NCBI GenBank assembly: GCA_021927905.1
Contig: BLLK01000020.1
Location: 1,860,001-1,924,000 of the forward strand
Length of the DNA: 64,000 nucleotides
Origin: Chaetoceros tenuissimus
Taxonomy: Eukaryota > Bacillariophyta > Thalassiosirophyceae > Chaetocerotales > Chaetocerotaceae
Direction: 5' to 3'
Below the pieces are notes generated by a model. It did not search any database. It had not been told where the DNA came from and saw nothing but the letters and a program-made list of their open reading frames with translations. Below, in pieces: positions 42,356 through 52,691 of this stretch. The translations under genes were made by a program, and so were the position numbers. The number at the start of each line of letters is the position of its first letter. Positions within the stretch are counted from its first letter, which is position 1.

Positions 42356-43033
42356 ATGTCATCTTCTGGAGATAACAAAAAGACGGACGAAATTGGGCCT
42401 TCTTTGCTCCCCCCTGAAAAAGCAGTATCTGAAGACATTGCAACGACAGGATATCAGAAACGTTTCCTTAAACTCATTATTATTCAAGCTCCAATCATAG
42501 CATGGAGTATATACTTTGTTTCCACAAAGATGCTTTTGTCACAAGCTTCTCTTGACTTACTGAATGTAAAAGTGGAGTTTCTACAGAAATATGAATTGCA
42601 ATACCTTTATATATCAATCTACATGATTTATCTAGCTCGTTTAGCACTAGTAACAAATGTGAACGGTGCTAGAGGACCTACAAGATTAGATCGTCCGGAT
42701 CAACATATATATCAGGTGGTTGGATCGAAAGATTTGGTGTTGATGGCATCGGATGGTGTGTACGGACGATTTAATCGAGCTCAGCGTGGTATTTTGAATA
42801 TGGATGAAGGGCTACCTTTGTTTTTAACTAGCACATTGCTTGTTGCCCCAGTGTTTGGTCAAGTGGCATGTTTCTTTTTAGTTCCGTTATATGCATATGG
42901 TCGTATAAAAATGGGTTTTGATTACAAGGAGAGTAAAAAAGTCAGACTAGGAGGATTCATGTTTGCAATGATTGCTGAACATGGAATGTTTGCTTTTGTA
43001 GGTTTGATTGTATTCAAGATCTTTTTCGGCTGA
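42356..43033 (+). CDS. MAPEG-family membrane protein
   Basis: Single exon, 225 residues from the ATG at 42356; an in-frame GTG nine bases upstream is not used. Four hydrophobic spans are visible. The MAPEG (membrane-associated proteins in eicosanoid and glutathione metabolism) signature is FNRAQRGILNMDEGLPLFL, the family R-x-QR...N..E..P block, and YAYGRIKMGFDYKES matches the later R.xY..GY region. Members are trimeric endoplasmic-reticulum or outer-membrane glutathione transferases or peroxidases, or structural relatives without activity. The N-terminal 35 residues are polar and cytosolic. The loop with GARGPTRLDRPDQHIYQ is longer than in the animal enzymes. Activity is not certain. Confidence 0.65.
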   Translation: MSSSGDNKKTDEIGPSLLPPEKAVSEDIATTGYQKRFLKLIIIQAPIIAWSIYFVSTKMLLSQASLDLLNVKVEFLQKYELQYLYISIYMIYLARLALVTNVNGARGPTRLDRPDQHIYQVVGSKDLVLMASDGVYGRFNRAQRGILNMDEGLPLFLTSTLLVAPVFGQVACFFLVPLYAYGRIKMGFDYKESKKVRLGGFMFAMIAEHGMFAFVGLIVFKIFFG

Positions 43034-43480
43034 GAAAGTTGAAATGGAAAAGATTGATATTTTTGAAATGGAAGTTTGAGTCGAGTCTCCAAGTATTGTA
43101 AATGAGTTTTTAGAATACGCATGAATGGTCATGCATAAAGAAATAGGAATTGTAGATAAAAATGTAAAGTTACGGTGCACTAGATCCAGTAGTATCTCTT
43201 CATAGTACTAATTTCTTTGGGTCATTTGCCCTACGTTTTTTAGATTGTTGGAGAACATTGCGAAAGTACGCTTAAAGCATATTTTATTAGCAATGCATAA
43301 TAGGAGGGGGTGAGTCAAGTGTTGAAGTTTCTAGATCCCCCCCCTCTGTCTCGATAACATTATGTAACATTATTTGACGACAGAAAAACAACGACGAATA
43401 AGAGCTTCAACTTTTCGCACTACTGCAACTATCAGAAAACATTTCAACAACAAACAAAACAATACCAAAAATCAACGACA
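43034..43480. other. Intergenic region
   Basis: 447 bases, with a run of nine C at about 43337-43345. Nothing else recognised. Confidence 0.4.
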
Positions 43481-44216
43481 ATGAAAACAATTGATTGTAG
43501 CGCTTTAGTTCTAGCATCATTAGTTACATCGACAACTGGATTCACTAGTTCTAGTCATACGGTCAGATCAGCACCATCTACAGAACTTTTTGGATTGTTT
43601 GACGGATGGAATGCAGGTGGAAGTGGAAACTCCAAAGAATCTCTTGATGAGCAGTGGGAAGCACAACAACGCATGTTGAAAATGCGACGAGGATCGACGG
43701 ACGAACGTAAAAAGTACTTCGAAGAAATTGAAGAGCGTCGGCTGAATGAAAGCAAGAAACAGGATGAAATGTGGTCTTGGCAATCAAAGAATTACAAGAA
43801 GGGAGAAGACCCTTTAGATGAATGGAAGAAGAGGAGAAAGAATGGTTCCATAAGCGACCTTGAAGATCAGTATGCTGATGTTCCAAAAGGTGGAATTCCT
43901 TTACCTGGTGCATCGTTTGGAGTAGGAGGAGAGTTTGGTGTAGGTAAGTTCTATCTTGTTTCTGCATAAACATGGTATAAGTCCAACAATTTCTGATGCT
44001 TTTCGTTCGGATATCTGTAAATAAGGCGGGAAATTTGACAACGGTGGACGATTTGACTTGCGCCTACCATATGCGAATCAAGGATACGAAGACGAGGACG
44101 CTGATGTTATGGCAAAGATTGGTAACTTTTTTGGAGGTGGAAAGAAAAAGGAAGTACCACCTCCTGAACCAGAACCTGAACCAGTAAAGAAAAACAAATG
44201 GCCATGGGAGAAATAA
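43481..44216 (+). CDS. Small plastid-targeted protein, unknown
   Basis: Two exons, 43481-43943 and 44026-44216, with an 82 bp GTAAGT-AG intron, give 217 residues. The signal peptide ends in TTGFTSS (about residues 18-24), a plastid-entry motif, followed by a Ser-rich transit-like stretch. The middle is strongly helical and charged (EAQQRMLKMRRGSTDERKKYFEEIEERRLNESKKQ), then a Gly/Pro-rich piece (GGIPLPGASFGVGGEFGVGGKFDNGGRFDLRLPY), and a tail with a Pro-Glu run (PPPEPEPEPV) ending KWPWEK. I know no family. Without the second exon the product would end in a short intron-encoded tail, so splicing is well supported by continuity of the glycine-rich piece. Confidence 0.65.
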
Positions 44217-44463
44217 GTATAATCAGAAATAGATGCTCTTAGATCGAATAATGATATTTGCAATCTCCATCGCACCTCTCTACGAGGATAAAGTTGAACT
44301 AAACTATCACTTAAAGTCACATATTTTTTTAGTTTTAGTTCTTGTTTTTCTTCATTATTCATTTTCTCTTACATGTACATTTATCCACATTCCACAAAAA
44401 CATCTGTCTATTAGAGGCCAAGTCATGATAACCATGATCCTTTCTTTAACATTCCTTTTGTCT

Positions 44464-46562
44464 CTATCTTCTTGCAAGACAACAGATCACCCTAGCTTGT
44501 CCATTGTTCCAATCGTAATCACCATAGTAATTATCATGCCCTTCAGCGCCTACCGCAACACAGTTACCATCAGAGTTGAGACTTACTGATGTTCCTGCAT
44601 AGTCCTCAAAATATTCTCCAGGGAATTGGACAATTGGATCCCATGTGCTTCCATTCCATAGGTACATGCGAACATGACCTGCATTACTTGCCTGTCCTTC
44701 ATCATAACCAGGTCCACCTACAGAAATGATATCTCCATTTGCATTTATATCAACACTAAATTGTTTGACAGAAGACAGGTAAGAAGCTGAAGTAAAGGAT
44801 AAAACATCAATGCTTTGATCTTTCACACTCACCTCAATCCAAATGTATCGTCCATAAAACCACCTTCGATCGGGCCGTCTCTGATAATCCAAGAACTTCC
44901 ATTCCATTCATATATAGACACAGATCCCGTATCCATACCAGCAATGCCGTCGTCATAAGGACTTCCAACAATAACTACATCACCCGATGAATTGATGCCT
45001 ACACTTTCCCCAGCAAAGTCTCCAAAACTTGCACCATCCAAATCTTGTCCCTTTTGAATCCAATTCGAACCATCCCAAGAGAATACACGGGCGTGTCCTG
45101 TGTCGCCATCATGTCCTGATGCTCCGATAATGATGGTGTCCCCAGAGGAATTCATATCTACAGCGTAGCCTGATTCGTCATTTTGTCCAGCTCCGCCAAT
45201 TGGATTTCCCAACTGAACCCAAGCATTGACATTCCATTCATATACAACAACAACACCAGCATCATTGAGACCATTGGGATCAGCCAAATGAGACCCGATC
45301 ACCAGTCGGTCCCCTGAATCGTTCAAAGTCACTCCCATTCCAAAAGCATCGGCCCCAAGCCCACCTGCAGTGCTTCTGAGTATCCAAGCACTTCCATCCC
45401 AATCATAGATATTTACATATCCACCATTAGATGACCCTACTGCCAACATATTTCCATCGAAGCTGAGACTGACACTTGACCCAAATAGGTCATTCGTATC
45501 AGCACCATAGATTGGGGCGCCACGCATGATCCATTGTCCATTTAAAACCTCATACACGGAAACTGCACCGACATCGGTTACATTTCCAGTCGCAGCATCC
45601 GCAAACTTACTCGCTAGAGCCAATGAAAGTCCGTTTCCACTTAATTTCAGTCCTTGAATACCGGCAGCATAATCTCCAATGTTCTCTCCCTCAACATCTG
45701 CGACAAGAGTCCATGTCACACAGCCATTATCTGTCGGCGGTGATTGTGTAGGGGGTTGAAGAACTGGAGTTTGAACAGGAGTCTGAAGAACTGGAGTTTG
45801 AACAGGTGAAGGTACCGGCGCCGGTGCTGGATCCAAGTCATAGCAATGACTACCTCCTTTTCCTTTTGAAGATCCTCCTTTTCCTTTTGAGTAACCGTCT
45901 TTTCCTTTTGAAGAACCCTTTGAATGATTTCTTGCTTTTGCTTTGTCACTCTTCAATCTTCTACTTTTGTTTCCCTTGCTACTTTTACCTCCTTTACCAC
46001 CGAAGCTTCGTGTGTCGTAGTCACTTCCACCCTTGCCTTTACCTCCCTTGCCTTTACCTCCCTTGCCTTTACCTCCTTTGCCCTTTCCTCCTTTACCCTT
46101 ACTAGTTTCATCACAGTCATGGCTTCTATTTGCGTAGGAGCTTGCGGTAGTATCAACAGCAGAACTCGTACTTGAGCTTGCTGAAATAGCAACAGGAGCT
46201 GGACTCGGAGGGATATCCTCAATCTTTTTCTTCTGCGTACGTTTTGGTCTCGACTTTTTCTTGGCCTTCGCTACTGCAGACTTATATTTATTAAAAATAT
46301 TTTCGGTGTTATCGCTATCACGATGAGAAAACAAGTTACGAGATGTAGTAACCATCCCATTACTCTTGAGAGGTTTCTTATGCATTACAACTCCAACTGT
46401 AATGAAAACAATCACAGCTGCAAGTGTTAACATTTGAGTAGTGATGACACTCCTTTTTCTCGCCTTGGATCCAGACATAACTTCAGTTCCATCTCTTTCA
46501 ATCCTCGATGAAAAACCTTGTTCGCAAGAAGAGTCGTTGCACTCAATTTCAAATCTTTTCAT
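44464..46562 (-). CDS. Type II membrane protein: Lys-Gly stalk and seven-bladed FG-GAP propeller (copy A)
   Basis: Two exons on the minus strand, 46562-44833 and 44755-44464, with a 77 bp intron, give 673 residues. The layout is: short cytosolic N-terminus, membrane anchor (about 39-60), basic linker, SKGKGG/KGKGG repeats (about 153-240), Pro-rich stalk with PVQTPVL copies, then WTLVADVEGENIGDY opening the propeller (about 282-673). I count seven repeats of the form D.FG..V.L...G..LA.GS....G.V.VYEWNGS.W, enough for a closed FG-GAP/integrin-alpha-type propeller. The C-terminus ends in ARVICCLARR with a Cys pair. The propeller is probably outside the cell or in the lumen. The Lys-rich stalk could bind acidic polymers or silica (inference). 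A divergent paralogue starts 0.9 kb away. Confidence 0.8.
46030..46100. repeat. 15-bp coding tandem repeat (Lys-Gly-Lys-Gly-Gly)
   Basis: Near-identical 15-bp units encode the KGKGG run of propeller copy A. Neighbouring copies differ mainly at third positions, so the array is both recently expanded and under coding constraint. Confidence 0.75.
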
Positions 46563-47475
46563 ACTACTATACTTCAGAATCAAAGTAAGGAGAAATATAC
46601 AAAAGCTTTGAATACACAACTTCTGCTTTTATGATTTATGTAGGGAAGTGCAGAAGGCGATTGTAGATTACCTATTCATTTCTTTCGTGTTTCATGTCGC
46701 ATATTATGTGATCCAAAAATCTTTTTTCACTTTAATGTACAATATGGAGATAGTACGTACTGGAAAGTGGCATACTTTCCTCTCAGCCTTAAATTGTCCT
46801 AAAACAGCTGAAGCTCGACCTTCCCCTTCTCATCGCAACTGTAATAGTAATTCGTGCTCTTCTCACTTTCGGATTTGATAACCAAGATATGATATAATAC
46901 AGTGGTACATATGCATGATTTGTCTTTGTGTAAATTCATTCCCAACACATACGTATGACTTCCGCAAACTTTTCTACACTAGAAGGGTACTCAAGGTGAG
47001 AATGCCCGACCTAACTGGCAAGCTTTTTGCATCATTTACTATTGTTTTTGATAATGTTCCTTTTGCAATTGCAATATTTCAAAATTTCTACTTGGAGTTG
47101 TGGAAAGATTCAAAGATACATGAGAACTATTACAAAACCTTCACCATGGTCGATGCCAGTATTACCGCATTGGATAGAGTTTATTAGAAATTTGAGGAGG
47201 GCTTCTCAAGGGTCTTCTCTTTACAAGAACAAGATTTTTCTTTGACACCCCTTCTATTTAAATTATACTTATTTATCTCAGACCCTTTCAGTCGTGAAGA
47301 CAAATGTCTTTAGAGGTGCTCCTAGAAAAGTTGAATTCTTAGAAGTAGTGCGCAGTAGTGAAAAGGGTCGAGAAGCCTTCTTCACAGCACAGTAATATCA
47401 AACATTCATTCACATCACCAGCTATAAAATAGAAAAGACTTTTCAAAATTAGACTTCTCTGAATAGAATATTGAT
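46563..47475. other. Shared divergent promoter region of the two propeller genes
   Basis: 913 bases between the two head-to-head paralogues. No ORF with coding character. I see no obvious inverted symmetry that would mark the duplication breakpoint. Confidence 0.5.
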
Positions 47476-49804
47476 ATGGTACATTTTGCAACGATGAAGT
47501 CTCCTTCATTAAATTGCAATTCCGAGAGTAGTGGCAGTGATGAATTCAATCCGCAAAGCATCAAAGGAGGCACATCAGGAGTAAGAAAAAAGATTTTTCT
47601 GTCGGTCCTTGCTGTTAGTCTTTTCTTAGCAGGACTTTCATGGCATACTGATGTACACAAAAACAATGCGTTTGTGTCACGTTCATTAATGAACATATTC
47701 GACAGGAGTTCACCAAGCGAAAATACTGTTGTTTCGGCCAATCGCAAGAAGAAAGACAAAATGAAGACTACTAAAACTCCAAAGGCTAAAACAAAAGCAC
47801 CAAAACAAAAGCACCCAAAAGCACCAACAATCAAAACAAAAGCACCAACAATCACAACTACAAAAGCTCCAACAGCAAAGAAAAATAAAAAGAGAGGGAC
47901 ACCAAGGGCACCAAGAGCTTCAGTAACATATACTGCATCCAATGCTGTGTCAAGTCTAGCATCATTATTGGAGGATTCTAGATCATTCAATGGTGATAGT
48001 TACAATTCGTCTGGATCTGCTGGTGTAGCTCGAGCTAAAGGAAAAGGATCTACTTCAGATTCAGATTGTGTGGATGAGGATGATGTATACAGCAAAGGAA
48101 AGGGAGGCAAAGGAAAGGGAGGCAAAGGAACAGGTGGTGACTACTCTCTTGGTAAGGGCGGTAAAGGTGGTAAGGGAAAAGGAAACAAAAGTAGACGCCT
48201 AAAGAGTGGATCATCTAAAGATTATTCCAAAGGAAAGGGATCTTCATATTCCAAGGGCTCTGGTAAAGGTGGATCAAAAGGATCTCAAGGCTCGAGTAAA
48301 GGCTCTACCAGCTCTAAGGGAGGAAAGGGAAAAGGTGGTTGCTATTACAACTATGATCAGCCATCCACTAATGTTGCTACTAACCCTACACCAACTCCAA
48401 CTGGGTCTAGAGATGCTGGTTGTACAACGGTATGTAATCATCCAAGCTTTTTCACCTCTTGTTTCGACAGCCTGAAGTCGATCACTAACAATTTCTTCTA
48501 TCAACACAGTGGACATTAGTAGCTGACATTGAAGGTGAAAACATTGGAGATTATGCAGCAGGTGTACAAGGTGTAAAGTTAAGTGGAGATGGTTTGGTAG
48601 TAGCGATTGGTAGTCGATTCGCTGATTCCACTGGTAACATTACTGACAGTGGTGCAGTGTCTGTGTACGAAGTCATTAATGGCAATTGGATCATGCGAGG
48701 TTCTCCAATCTACGGTATCGCTGCAATGGATCTCTTTGGACACAGTGTCGATCTGAGCTTTGATGGAAAAATCTTGGCCGTCGGATCTCCTTATGCCGAT
48801 TCTAATGCAGGTGCTGATACTGGTTCAACAAAAATTTTTGATTGGGATGGATCTACTTGGGTTGAAAGAACTGCAATCGGTGGCCCAGTTGCAGGTGATT
48901 TGTAAGTTTTGTATCATTTCTTTGGCAGTCACTTTACGATTCTTTACTCACACCGAGTTTTTCTGTATAGGTTTGGCTTAGGGGTCAGCATGAATGATGC
49001 CGGTGATCGTATTGCAATTGGAGCTACCATGGGAGATGGAAGCGTGCAAGACACTGGATATGTTGTTGTTTTCCAGTGGGACGGAAGCACTTGGAATACA
49101 TTTGGCAGTATCTTATTCGGAGTAGATGCAGGTGATGAATTTGGCTATGCTTTGGACATGGACTCTTCAGGTGATACAATAATTATTGGAGCTCAAGGTG
49201 ACCTTGCTCGAGTTTTTATGTATGATGGTTCAGATTGGGTACAGAAAGGATCAGATCTGATGGGAGGATCAGATGGTCAAGGCCATAGCGTTGCTATTAA
49301 TGGAAACGGTAATGTCGCCATTGTAGGTTCTCCGAACATGAATGCAGGAGATGCCACAATATTTGAATTTAACGGAAGTGATTGGGTTCAGAAAGGAAAC
49401 ACTATCGTTGGATCTTTTGCAGATGATGGTTTCGGAGCAAGGTAAGTCGATATGTTAAGCAATTGTACTTATTCCATTCCCAAGACACGAAAATTAATAT
49501 TTTATTGAAAAGTGTTTCCATCAATGCAAATGGAGATATTGTTGCAGTTGGGGCCCCATTTAACGACAATGTTGGAGATATGGGTGGACAAGTAACAATC
49601 TATGCCTATGACTCCGCATCTATGATGTGGAGCACAATCATAGGTCCTACCGGAGAATATTATGGTGATATGGCAGGAAGTTCCGTATCTCTCAACTCTG
49701 ATGGTAATTGCGTTGCAGTGGGCGCTGAGGGACATGATGACTACTATGGGGACTTTGATTGGGATAATGGGCAAGTACGCATCCTTTGTTGCCTAGGTCG
49801 CTAG
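47476..49804 (+). CDS. Type II membrane protein: Lys-Gly stalk and seven-bladed FG-GAP propeller (copy B)
   Basis: Four exons, 47476-48429, 48510-48901, 48971-49441 and 49513-49804, with 80, 69 and 71 bp introns, give 702 residues. Same order as copy A: cytosolic N-terminus, membrane anchor (about 39-56), a Lys/Thr/Pro-rich linker with KAPTI repeats, SKGKGGKGKGG-type repeats (about 205-290), a short Thr-Pro stalk, and seven propeller repeats starting at WTLVADIEGENIGDY. The last intron sits at the same place and phase as the single intron of copy A. The other two fall at the stalk-propeller boundary and at the start of blade three. The C-terminus ends in VRILCCLGR, with the Cys pair kept. A second in-frame ATG lies at 47494. 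Confidence 0.8.
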
Positions 49805-50382
49805 GTTTCTGATAGATCAGTCTTCCGCAGAAAGTAGATGGAATGAATTTGTTTCTCAGTGTTGCAGATGAAATATAGGATAGATTTTAAAAACGTTTTA
49901 CATTTAGATATTATTTGTTTGTAAACCTGGCCCTTGAATAAAACTCTAGATGCACTTTTGGAATGATGACTCGATGTAGAACAGTTATACAACAGTTTAT
50001 GAGAAGAGAAAGGATTATTAACTTTAAAAGTTCAACTACACATACATTACACGCTCAAAGTAGATGCCTTTGTATGTTGAACTTTTAGCAACTTACATTA
50101 TCTTAAGTGCAACTGTTTTATGGTGCGTATGGTACCTTACTTGAATTTTCTCATGTCATCTTTTTTGCCATCATCAAGAATTGTATGAAGACATCCTTAT
50201 TCGAGATACCAAAATAGAGTGTCCTGTTGGTGGCAGCATAATGAAAAAGCATTTTCATCCATTGTCCATTGCTATTGTATGAACTGAAAGACTCGAGCAG
50301 TTGCCACGCTGCGACGACGTATCATAAATTCAACACATGTAATCCTGCGTGTTTGTTGAAATACCTTTCTTCGAACTGCTTC
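49805..50382. other. Intergenic region with a hairpin-forming inverted repeat
   Basis: 578 bases between two plus-strand genes; includes the inverted repeat listed separately. No coding ORF recognised. Confidence 0.45.
50025..50087. repeat. 12-bp perfect inverted repeat with 39-bp spacer
   Basis: TAAAAGTTCAAC at 50025-50036 is exactly inverted as GTTGAACTTTTA at 50076-50087. The arms could form a stem in RNA or mark the ends of a tiny element. It lies about 220 bases past the stop of propeller copy B. Confidence 0.65.
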
Positions 50383-52056
50383 ATGAGAAAAAGAATGGCA
50401 ACAAATCATAAAGGTGCAGAGGATGAACGGCTTCATTTAACAGGAGCATCTCATGATTCTTCATTAGAAATATTGAATGACAATGGTGTCGATCAAGATG
50501 TAGAACCTTATGAAACGTCCTTGGACAAAAGAGTTCTGGATTCTATATCTAAATGCCCAGATTACAAAATTAAACCTGCAATACTCGCCTCTGATGTGGG
50601 AATTTCAATTGAAGATGCCAATGCTGAACTATGTGGATTACTCCAAGCCGTTGGACCTACAGCTTCTTTTCAATTTGAGACAATTAAAAATGAAGAAGCG
50701 AAGGATATCGTCGTGATGGTGTTTAAATTCCCATCTGATTTCCGATCAAAAGCTTATGCATTTAGAAGAAAGGAAAGCGTTAAAGCAGTCTTGTGTAACA
50801 TTGCAACTCTATTGTGGAAAATTGGAAAAGTAGTGATTGCGTTTGGACTGATACTTTCGCTTGCTATACTATTGATTGGTGCGTTATGTGCAATGATTGC
50901 TGCGATAGTTGCCATGTCACGAGGAGGGAATGATCGGCATCATACACAAAGGCTAATGCGTCAAATGCGAAGCATGTCAAATCTTTTGCGGCAGCTACTA
51001 TGGTGTTATGCTATTTTTGGTGAAGGCTTGGACCATGGACAAGATCCTTTCCTCAGAGAAGTGGCGCATACAATGGCATTAGGGCTAAATGTTCTGATGG
51101 GTACGCCTGGAAGTATTTGGTGGTGGATTTCAATGAGGAGATTCCGAGAAAGACAACAAAATCAAAGAGGATGGGGAGCCACAAGGAATCGAGAATCGGT
51201 GAGCTCTTGGTCTAATAATAGGTCATCATGGAGACAACAACTAGCAGATATAAGATCAGAAAGATCACAGGCTTATGATGAGAATGAAAAAGGGATCTTA
51301 TCTGTCGCTGTTGAGTTTTTGTTCGGTCCTACACAGTCCGGCCCAAGCGAGTTCCAAAAATGGAAAATGCGGGAGGTCGCCATCGTGTCAACTGCAACTA
51401 GGTCACAGGGCGAGAGAGTTCGAGTACTAGACTTACTTCCTTATGTAGACAATCCGCCTGATATGAAGACATTTTATAAGGATCCGTCTCATTGTGGATC
51501 TACAGAGTGCTTGGGTATAATTACTCATTTCAATGGAATTCCTTGTGGAATTGTCGATCGACATTTTATATTTCCAGAACTAATGCAACAATGTGGTTCT
51601 TTGCAATCTAGTTTTGAAGAATTTTCGAATTTAGAAGATATGTCGGGCTCGCATTCCTTCTTTTTCCTGCCACATGATGAATATCTGAATCTTGGAAATG
51701 ATGTGAGTCGAAAAGAATTGCCTCCATATTTGTACGAGAGCACTCTTTGTTTGACAAAACTTTCACAACAACAATTTGTCCAATGTTGCGTCTTAAATCT
51801 ATTGAATTATATTGGGATATTAATGCTCCGATCTTCAGTTGTGAAAGGTGGATCTCTTGAAATTAAGAATGCAAATCTCTTGAACGCTATTTTGATGCTA
51901 TTTCATCTACTTGAATTTTATGCAAAACTCTTTTTCGCTTTGCCTATTGGCCGTGGAATTTATCTATCAATTTTAAACTTTCAAAGAAAATTAAGAAATC
52001 AAAGAAGAAAGTTTTATGCCGAAAGACGGAATGAGGAATATATCAGAGAAACTTAG
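50383..52056 (+). CDS. Divergent At5g03900-family membrane protein without plastid signal
   Basis: Single exon, 557 residues from the ATG at 50383 (or 553 from 50395). The order of parts parallels the plastid protein at 3168-4793. There is a winged-helix-like segment with PAILASDVGISIEDA, then a strong membrane span (about 147-172). An Arg/Trp-rich loop leads to VEFLFGPTQSGPSEFQKWKMREVAIVSTATRSQGERVRVLDLLPYVDNPPDM, which matches IFGDGDPN...LAPFCDVDDPDEM in the other copy. Two C-terminal hydrophobic regions follow. There is no N-terminal signal or AF motif, so it should lie in another membrane. Identity between the two copies is low and the relation rests on motif order, so it is inference. 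Function unknown. Confidence 0.65.
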   Translation: MRKRMATNHKGAEDERLHLTGASHDSSLEILNDNGVDQDVEPYETSLDKRVLDSISKCPDYKIKPAILASDVGISIEDANAELCGLLQAVGPTASFQFETIKNEEAKDIVVMVFKFPSDFRSKAYAFRRKESVKAVLCNIATLLWKIGKVVIAFGLILSLAILLIGALCAMIAAIVAMSRGGNDRHHTQRLMRQMRSMSNLLRQLLWCYAIFGEGLDHGQDPFLREVAHTMALGLNVLMGTPGSIWWWISMRRFRERQQNQRGWGATRNRESVSSWSNNRSSWRQQLADIRSERSQAYDENEKGILSVAVEFLFGPTQSGPSEFQKWKMREVAIVSTATRSQGERVRVLDLLPYVDNPPDMKTFYKDPSHCGSTECLGIITHFNGIPCGIVDRHFIFPELMQQCGSLQSSFEEFSNLEDMSGSHSFFFLPHDEYLNLGNDVSRKELPPYLYESTLCLTKLSQQQFVQCCVLNLLNYIGILMLRSSVVKGGSLEIKNANLLNAILMLFHLLEFYAKLFFALPIGRGIYLSILNFQRKLRNQRRKFYAERRNEEYIRET

Positions 52057-52691
52057 AAATAGAGAAGATTTTAGATTTGAGGTACAGATGATGGCGGAAC
52101 TCTCTCAACTGAGTTTTGCAATCCTACTAGCAGGAAGAAAACATCAAAATGATTAATTCAAGAGTCCATATGTACAATACTGTAATTTATTCAAAAGAAT
52201 CTTTGGATTCGATTTTATCATCTAACTACATTTATTAACTTCTACGTCATTGTGCGCGAGATAGAGATGATGATAGGCGAGCCATAAGGACACGATAGCC
52301 AAATACTTTGCCCAACAGAGCCCCTGCCTGAGACTGTAGAAAACGTTACCATCTACTTGAACTTATTACGTACGAACATTACAAATCCCCAAACACAACC
52401 CTCGCTTATTTCTCTTTTCCCCTAGAGAAGACGCGACACAACGGACTCAAACTATTGTTATAATCACGTATCAATACCACCGACATTCCATTATTGCTCC
52501 TGTTGCTATTAGTGTAGCTTCGCTCGTGGTCAACAACCCCAAAGAAAGGCGTTTTTCTTTCAGTGTTCAGTGCTACTACTATTCTTGCCACCAAGCAAAC
52601 AAAGCAACAACAACAAGAAGAACTAGTAGCTAGTTTTAGAACAGTGGTAGTTCTCGTCCTGATCGTCACTACTACTAGCATTCAATCCAAA
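52057..52691. other. Intergenic region
   Basis: 635 bases upstream of the RING protein, with a CAA-rich microsatellite near 52598-52622. The coding frame of the next gene stays open upstream to about 52563 but without an ATG. Confidence 0.4.

Noticed and set aside
45716-46222. Repeat-bearing minus- and plus-strand ORFs over the Lys-Gly array, at first sight like a CRISPR or satellite array
   Set aside because: The 15-bp units are in frame inside propeller copy A and have no unique spacers; alternative frames are by-products of the repeat.
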